NCBI GenBank assembly: GCA_002633025.1 | Contig: NMRB01000851.1 | Span: forward strand, 63,834-127,833 | Source of the DNA: Notospermus geniculatus | Taxonomy: Eukaryota; Nemertea; Pilidiophora; Heteronemertea; Lineidae | Direction of reading: 5' to 3' | DNA length: 64,000 nt | Part shown: positions 53,801 to 62,800 of the stretch, piece by piece | Numbering within the stretch: the stretch's first letter is position 1 | Layout of the letters: every line of letters begins with the position of its first letter | The notes under the pieces: model-generated | Told to the model about the DNA's origin: nothing | Database searches by the model: none | Seen by the model: the letters and a program-made list of their open reading frames with translations, nothing else | Made by a program: the position numbers and the translations under genes

Positions 53801-56800
53801 ATAAAGTTCTTTCGAAAAATTTCCTTCCCATTGACATTGAATGTGNCAGATAAGGCGCACCACCCTATAAGGCGCACCCCCAATTTTAGACCCTTCTTCA
53901 AGGAAAAAGGCTGCGCCTTATAGTCCGAAAAATACGGTACTCCTTTAGACGGGACACTAGGCTGAAAGTCAACCATCACATGACTATTTGTGATTTCACT
54001 GCCTACTCCAACATCACAAGTCTTGTTCACTGCCTCCATTTTGGCCTGAGCATCATGCCTGAGGTTAAATGCAACCAAATCACCTGTTTGTGTAACTGTG
54101 TGGAGCATGACACGCCCCATCCAATGACAAGTTTATGGGATGACTTGGAATTCTCGTCGGAACCCCATGGGGCCAATTTGCAAACATTTCCCCACCATCA
54201 CTTCCACTGAACAGGAGTGGCGCAACGTTGATTTGGACTACAAAGGAAATAGTCCGATGATCGCTGTGAGGCCGGAGGAAATGCTTACGGAGGCGATTCC
54301 TCATATATGTTTATATGATGTATATTAATGGCAGTAAGAGGGGATGTATAGGACTTCCAAGCGATCACAGTTTCTAACTGTGTTCTCAGAATTTACCTTG
54401 TGACACAATTTGTGAGAAGTTTCAGAGAGGAACAGTGCCTGTCACATCCCTTGAAGTTCTCCGAGAAAAATTTTGAATTCATTTGTTGCATCGCTGACCT
54501 TCGTTGGAATGGAATTCGAAAACCAAATTTATTCTTTATTAGTGATCAAGTTCATTGGTTCATTGCCATCATTGCAGTTTGAATTCATCCCGTGTCACAT
54601 TAAGATGAATTAGTAGTGTTTAGACCTCAGTAAACTCTGTCAACGAAGGCCGAATTTTCATTCCCTCTCTTGATGAGATAAAATCACTGATTACAAAGTC
54701 AGGTTTAGATTGGTGTATTTGGCATGGGGGATGTAGACCGTATGGATGGGTGATTATATCACCAAACTTAATCACACATTTATTGATCCCTTTCCACTAC
54801 GCTTCAGCTGAGAGGACACAAGTTACTGACACGGAAAATGTCATTTTCAAACCAGCTTTGCCTTAACATGTTCTCATTATTTTGGTGTTAATACATTCGT
54901 ATGATTATCTTTCTCATTCAAGTCGATGATGACACTGATCACCGTCGGTGTGATTTGTAAATTTCTCTCGGGTCACTGACTTATCCAGCAGTTTCTGTCA
55001 TTTCTAAGCTGGTTAGCGATGCTTTGATCTTGAAATTATTGAATATCTCGAGCAAGCTGTGGGTTTGATGTTCTTTTGGTCCTTTTGGAGGATTTGATGT
55101 TGATGTTGAGTTTGTGTAGCTTATGCTCGGGAGTTCTCATTGATCTGGAAAATGCAGGCCTAGGTCAGTGTCATCAACTATTCGGCTTCATGAGAAGGCA
55201 AAGTTGGGTTGGATCTTGCCCAAAATGCCTCAAACGATGAAAACCTTCCCTGGTGTTGTTGTAAGCTCTGTTGTCCTTGTACTCATTGCTTGTTCCTCAC
55301 CATCATTCCCTGGGGTGGAAGCAGCCAACCAGTGCTCTAGCTCTGACAAATTGTCCTCCAGGGATGCTACAGTCTGTTCAGAATGAGGAGTCAAAGGCCT
55401 CTTCAATCTCTTGTCAAAAGCTCTAGCTATGTACCCGGTGCAACATTTGATCTGAGCTGCTGTTTGGCTATGTTCTACATGTTGAAATCAACTCTCTCAG
55501 CCAGGCTGGAGTATTTGTCTTCTGTAGCCTTATCAGCTGATCAAACTAGGTGTTGATCATCCGTGACATTGGTCACAACATTCGGTGAAGAAAAAATTGA
55601 TCGTCGCTACAGGAGTCAGATCATGTGGTTTATTGTGAGGTATGCGTCTACAGCTCTGGGAACATGGGTGAATATCAGACAATATCCCTGTCAGTGGAGT
55701 AGACACAGGGTGGTAAAGCTTGAATTATTGGACAAACCCCTGGTTAAGAGTATATTGATGTCCTTGCAAGGATAAACATTCACCAGGCTCTGTTCTGGAG
55801 ACAGATACGTTATCTGCACGTGACAATCTCCGTGTTTGTGTACCTCAGTGATTAGCAGTCTTCTCCAACTCATAAAAATCCCAGGACCAATAAAGATTGT
55901 AAGCTGTAAGAAGGACTGGCAAAGCTCTGCATCCCCATGACCCAAGGGACTGACAGTAATTAGCAACAAAATTTCATTAAGCAGGATTCTCCAATTTGCC
56001 AAGATGTGGTGTTAGTTTTTCATCGCCGTGGCGATATTTTGCTTGAGGATTTATCAAGATGCGAAAACGAAGACCATCTTGCGGTATTTTCTTCTCGACG
56101 AACCTTTGATGGGCTTAATTTCAACCAGGGGGCTAATTTGCGCCAGGTCTGAACGACGGGCGGACCCATAATCACATTCATCACCGAGGTGTCACCCGTG
56201 ATTTTGAATATTCTTCAATGTTTCTATGGTAACGGCCTGTTTTAAGAACGTGTCGAGGATATAGGAAGTAGTCGTGAAAATTAAGTCACCACATTAGGTA
56301 TAAATAGGTATAAATAGCCAGAGGACTTTGTCGGATTTCTTAGGTGAGCTTCTCCACCTAAATGACTTATGTTCTTGCTCTCTGCATGTCCTCTGGCACC
56401 AATAACATCTCAACACCCACACTTCAGTAATTCAGCTGACATGCCTGGGCTCTGATCCCGGCAGCAGTTTTTTCCAAAGTTGATGGTGGGTTGTGGTTTC
56501 ATTGGCAACGCAAGTCCTAGCGACAGGTCTGTCTACCTTGTCTCAGTTTCCAAACCACATCTCTGCCTAGCCTGTCTCAGTCTCCCTAATACAGCAGCTC
56601 ATCTCAGAGTCCCACATCACCTGTCAAAGCAGCCACATCTAGCTGTCAATGGTATCTTAATTCATTATTCATTGTGCTCAACAGCAAACAGGTGTGGTCA
56701 CCCATTGCCTGTCTGTGGTTTGGAAGGGGGTGGGGTGGGGGTGGAGTTACCGTTGACGGTGGTGTGGGCTGCATTGGTTGAGTGCTTTCCATAAAAAAAT

Positions 56801-59800
56801 TATTCCCAAAACCACATCTCGGCTTACGACGCCATGATTATGATGATGATTGTAGATGTATGCTACCTTGCTGCCTCCTTCTGCCCACTCTGTGTAACAA
56901 ACATCTGCTTCTCTCATTACAGATGACGGTGATGAGGTCACGCTCATGTACTCAAAACATGAGGTAAGTCAACATTCACATCAACATACTCTCATCAATT
57001 ATGCAACTCAAGCAACTCGCGCATAGCAGAGCTTCAAAATTTGCCTACAGAATGGTGATGATGGGTTAGCTTGAACGCCCTTTTCGAGTGCTGCTGATGA
57101 AGTGTGTGGCATCACCTTGACAAGGTTGTAAGATCCATGGTGACCTCCCAATCACTGTGAGTGGAGTCTGACCTCCTGTCAGGGGTTGTGAGCCAGACGA
57201 ACCCTCCTTCATCACCATTCTCTACAAATTCAATTTGTTAATGACAAAAAGATCCTTGATTCCTAAACTGATTCGATCACAGATATACTGGTGAAAGTTT
57301 CTATACCTCTGATTCAATTCCAGAAAATTCCAATGAAAGATTTCTCGGCTGAGATCCGAGCGTCGATGGACGTTGAGAATTTTCTCAATCAAGCCATTCT
57401 GATGCTGGATCATTATGGATGCAGCCTTCATGACATCATCGAGACGATGCTGATACAACTGCTGACGAATGAGGATGGGACGAACAACGAGAGCCTTATT
57501 GAGGAGGCCAAGCAGCATATCTTCACTCATGATAAAGGTAGGAAATGAGTACATCTTCACCCATGATAAAAGTAGGAAATAAGCATGCATTTCCAAACTT
57601 TTATGGCCAGATATCTGTTTATGTAAAGTCATAAAATGAGGTAGTTTTGTTGAAAAGTGTTAACAAGATGCATCCTTTGTGAGTGATTAACAGTGATTTC
57701 CAGAGATAAATGATGGTACTTATCTAAGCTGTGCAGGCTAATGACCATGGTGCCCAGGGGGCGCTGTGTTCTAGAAGTCAATACAAACTAGATGATGAGT
57801 CCCAGGGGTGATTGTGCAGTAAACCAATTACCCCATGAGGTTACCGAGGGATCAGGCTACATATCATTTCGAGGTCTTCAAACAGAACTGTGCCTCGGAG
57901 CATTGATAAATAATTGAATTTCCAATTTGAACTTTTATACTTATATTGATAAATAAAAAGGCAATTTCCAGAGTGTTTGCGAATTTTCGACCCCAACCGG
58001 GGTCTTCTTCAGGCTGGAACTTTACAATCCGAAACTCTAGAACAGACTGAAAATTCGCAAACACTCTGGAAATTGCCTTTTTATTTATCATATATTGTGT
58101 GTCAATTTTTGTGCTTTTCATCTCTTTATACTTATATTGGACAAAATAACGTGTAATTGAAGTTGACGGATGTTTTCCATAACTTGTGCAGATCGCATCA
58201 AAATGGATTAAAGTTAATAAACAAATACCGGTATGGAAATTGGATGAGTGGATTGGGGGTATTGAAATGTGAAGTTTTCACACCGAAACTGGGATGGTCT
58301 GATGAAGGCAGGGTCTCAATAGGTGAAAATACTCCACATTTCTGGGCCTGACGCTGGCTTGGGGTAAGATGACTGAAATCATACGGCATAATCAAGCTAC
58401 TAAACGTATAGTCCGCTGTCTTTTTCATTTCATGTGACATTGACCCTTCGTTTTCCAGTGGCGGTGATTGCCAAGACAATGCAGGGCACCAGTATGAGTT
58501 ATGGAGGAGGGTTTGATTATGACCAGTCATGGCTTGTAGTTCTGTGAGTATCCTTAACTTCAGTGGTTTGATTCCCTCATACTATAGTCCTCATTACTTC
58601 CTCACCACGAGAGAAGGAAACGTGGCTGTTCTCACAGCCCATCTTCTTATCTCTTGATATCCAGTCTCCTCCTTTCAGATGCAGTCTTCCGTCTGTGACC
58701 AAACGTCACGTCGGCATCGCACGGTTAAAGATGCCCGCCAACTTTGGACGCACCAGTCAGGAGATTAAGTTCATTATTCTTGTGATAGCTTCAACCAAAG
58801 AGGTAGGGACAAACACTATGATTAAATCCCGCTATACGGGAGACAAATTAACTCACACTAGACACTTCATTCAGCCGTGGGCAGGAAGCTCTCATGTGGC
58901 AACTATGTCGAGTCTGATCAGGAGGTTACATGTACTGTTAGAGGAAGTCATCTTATCACTTGTGGGGTGTACTTATCACGTAACAATCTTGATATTTTCC
59001 TGCCTTGATCCTTACTCTGTCTTTCAGAAAGGGACAAAGAATGCCCTTGAGACGGGCCGAACCTTCGCCACCATCTTTGCTGACATGGACTTTCGTCAGA
59101 GACTGCTGGAAACCAACACGGAGGAGGAATTTAAACGCCTCGTTTGGGAACATACGAAGGAACTGGCCGAGGAACAACGCCAGTTGGTCCGTAAACGATC
59201 TATAGTCGGGTTATCTCCGTTCGACGTGGAGGATGATGGGGTATGTTATGGATCTTTGCTGTCTGAGGAATTGGAAGGGAAAGGGGTCAAAGTTGCTTGG
59301 AACTGGTTTGTGGATTCAAATTTCACTCCCTTCATGAAATCTGTGTGATGTTTTTGGAAGTCCCCGTGTGTTTACTCCTTACTCTCTCATCATTCCAGTC
59401 ATCGCTGTGTTTCTTTGCTCGAGGTTTACGCTGTGATTTGATGAGGCGATTGCCACATTATTTCTCTGACTTCAGAGATGGTAAGTCTGACTCCCAAACG
59501 AAGCCATGTTCTGATTGATTAAGCTGCTTCAGGACAACCTGACCTCTTCGAATGAACTTTCCTGAAGTGGCCTCTGGTTGGAATCATTCCCAGGAGCCTT
59601 GAGGTGGAGGTGGAGGTGGAGGTAGTTACTGACCCAACTTCTCCAGTTGTTGATGAGAATTCTTCTTGAATTGCTCCCCAGTATCTGATGTATCACATAC
59701 CTCATATCCCTTGTCCCACTGTGCCCTGGGTTAACGAGTATCTCCTGTCTTATTTCCAGGTGTCATTGGCCACCGAACCATCTCCAAGCTGATATCAACC

Positions 59801-62800
59801 ACCATGTTTCTCTATTTTGCCTGCTTGTTGCCGTCAATTGCTTTTGGAATGCTCAATGATCACAATACGAATGGCAAGATTGGTAAGTTTTCCAACTGTG
59901 GGGGTGGGGGGGGGGGACGGAAATCTAGTTGTCTCAATCTGTACTGTTCCTCAATTATGAAAGTTAGAATAAGGTCCACTTTGGGCGATCAATGTTACCT
60001 GTACACCTCTCCGAACATACCAGACTGGTGTTGCTCAAGTCCGTACATGCACCTTCCTCTGTGAAAATCCCTCAGCCAACCCCAGTGTGATCGTACATGA
60101 AAGAAATGATACTGTAAGCCATCTCCGATTAATCAAGCTGTCAAAGCAGACGTGTTGACTCAGATGCCAGTGTACCCTCTGGACATTTACTGCGGTACTT
60201 TACTCAGTTCGAGGATGAATAGGTTACGGTCGCTGTCTGCCGCCGAGAGGGCATCAAATTTCATGCCGTCACTGGCAAACTTGAATCAATGTTTGGTCGT
60301 CAGGATTGCCTTTTTCATCGCACTATTGAAACCTTGCCTCCTCTCTTCTTTTCCAGGAGTGACACAAGTCATCTATTCACAGACAATCAGTGGCCTCTTG
60401 TTTGGGTTTGTTGGCGGGCAGCCATTGATAATTCTGCTGACAACTGCTCCACTAGCGCTGTATACAAAGAGTAAGTCTTATCGCTTGGTTCTCGTTCTGT
60501 TCGAAGGCTGTTGTTGGGTGTTGTGTTGATTTCTTGATACTTACAGCTGTCCGTTTCTTTCAGTTATCTACTTGATCAGCTCTGACTTTGGTATCAACTT
60601 CGGTGCGATGTTCACGTGTACAGGATTGTGGAACTGTTTCTTCCTCATGATCTATGCATTGTTTGATGTCAGCAAGCTGATGAAATGGTCAACCAGGTAA
60701 GTCAACACGACCCCCTCGCGTACAGACATATATAGTGCAACATCTTGACTACTGCGTGTCCAGTATTAAAGTGACAGATCTGATGATATCTCTTGTGATC
60801 TCGGACGTCCTAAAAAACTGGAAAGTGTCTTTTTTCAGGTCAACAGAAGAAATCTTTGCAATATTCATCTCAATCGCCTTCGCTGTTGATGCCATCAGGG
60901 ATGTGTATGAAAGTAAGTCAAAACAGTTTCACTGGCTTTTGTGCATGTTCGAAGTACTGGTCAGGATTTAGTGGAACAGTCATCCCTGCCTTCAGTAGTG
61001 TCACTGGTCCGTGAAATCCTCCTTTGCTGATGAGCAGAATCATTCCTGTACTACATGTCCCATGTTAAGAATTCCCGTACCTTTTCAGATTTTGCAAGGA
61101 ATTATGACTCGCCAGTGTGTGATCAAGTGTCAGCGCCATCTGTATTCAACAATATAAGTAACGCAACAACGGAAGGAATAATGCCAACAATGGCCGCCAT
61201 CACCAACACGACATACGAGACAGTCAACAACACGCTCAGTGATGTGAACAGTTCGTTACTGACCACCGACGATCAGAGTTTTGCTCAATGTCTGCGAGAA
61301 AATAGCTTGTTGTATCTGTTGCTCACGTTAGGAACGGTATGGATTGGAATCTCTTTGTATAACTTCACCAAAACGTAAGTTCAATTTGTATCTGTTGCTC
61401 ACGTTAGGAACGGTATGGATTGGAATCTCTTTGTATAACTTCACCAAAACGTAAGTTCAATCCTTCAACCAAGTCCTTATTTGTTCGAATATCTTGGATC
61501 ATCGTTTCATCTAACGTATCATAATTTTTGTTGCAGTCCATTTCTGAATGCGAGCAAGCGTGAACTTCTGGCCGATTATTCCCTTCCTGTAGCTGTGCTG
61601 CTCATGTCCTTTGTAGGATCCTTCGTATTCCAAGATATCAAACGTAAGTCGACATTTGCATATCACATAAAGAATGGGTTCAACTGGGATTCACCTGGAT
61701 TCTCAGCAGTGACTGGCACTGATATTTCTACTGTGCTACTCTATCAGTCCAACTTGGGGCATCTCTCCAGCCAACAACCATATTATCATACCTATATACT
61801 TGTATCATTTTGTCAGTGTTGTCTCAGTTTCTTCTCCTGTTCTATTCCAGTGGAGTCATTCAATATGCAAACAGCCAAATTAAAGTTTGAGGTGGCCGAT
61901 ATGAGTTCGTTGACGTGGGGCTCCATATTCGCCTGCATGGGGCTTGGATTCCCTCTCTCTCTTCTCTTCTTCATGGATCAGAATATTAGTAGTGCCATGA
62001 TTAACAACCCATCCAACAAGTAAGTTCCCTTCAATCTAGGCACCTTTGGGGGGGGGCTTTATTGAATGATGTCCTCATGATCCTTACCCATTTTGTGCCA
62101 CTCCTTGACTTGGTGATAATCACCTCACTGGATACTTGAATTCCCGAACACACCAAAGCAAAATGTCAATGATATTGAACCAGTCGCACCAATTTGTTTC
62201 TCTCCAGGTTAAAGAAAGGCTCAGCATATCACTGGGATCTATTCGTCATTGCCATCCTGAATGCATTCCTCTCGTTGTTTGGCTTACCGTGGGTCCACGC
62301 TGCTCTTCCTCATTCACCGCTCCACATGAGGGCGCTAGCTGATCTCGAGGATCGTGTCGACCAGGGTCATGTCTATCAGATGTAAGTACCGCACGTGGAT
62401 TGACAAGTGAAGCCTTGGTCATGATTCATGATTGTAACATCTCTTTGTCTTTCTCCCTTTCAGCGTCATACGCGTCCGAGAGACGAGATTAACGGCCATT
62501 TTCTCCCACATTCTCATTGGTCTCTCACTGTTGATGATTCCTTACCCACTTCTCTACATCCCCCGAGCTGTCCTGGACGGTCTCTTCCTCTACGTGGCTT
62601 ACACTGCTCTCTCTAATAATCAGCTTTTTGAGAGGATAATGTTACTGGTCACAGAACAGGTAGGACAATTTTCTTCTTGACTAGACTGACTTAGTGAGTC
62701 GCAGATCACATCTGTGCTTGCAGGAGTTTGGAATGTGAGAGATCCTCACTGATCCCTTTGTCTGTTTGTTGAGGGATAATAAAGCCATGGTCATATTTGA

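Larger units (their letters stand above)
33200..56922 (+). other. SLC4A11 giant intron (holds the alternative first exon)
   Basis: The 23.7-kb intron holds the repeats, palindromes, gap and transposon gene listed separately, plus the start exon at 39777-39912. I recognise nothing in 33434-33790, 34099-36284, 36467-37383, 37474-39776, 40533-41983, 42158-42975, 43122-43999, 44151-46094, 46216-47213, 47485-49324, 49529-51221, 52067-53099 (GGCCTA-rich at its start) or 53940-56922. Minus-strand open frames such as 35038-35418 show no family match. Confidence 0.6.

Noticed and set aside
53326-54120. Apparent 264-residue minus-strand protein
   Set aside because: It crosses an N of unknown length at 53846 and translates a transposon end; only the part up to 53845 looks coding.
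57222-57632. 136-codon minus-strand frame
   Set aside because: Shadow of the conserved plus-strand exon 57324-57537.
58803-59027. Intron translated as part of a 217-residue frame (58695-59348)
   Set aside because: Splicing 58802 to 59028 gives continuous SLC4A11 homology; the intervening residues have none.
61644-61850. Read-through frame joining the TM7 and TM8 exons
   Set aside because: Clean gtaagt and tctattccag borders, and the family alignment is continuous only after splicing.
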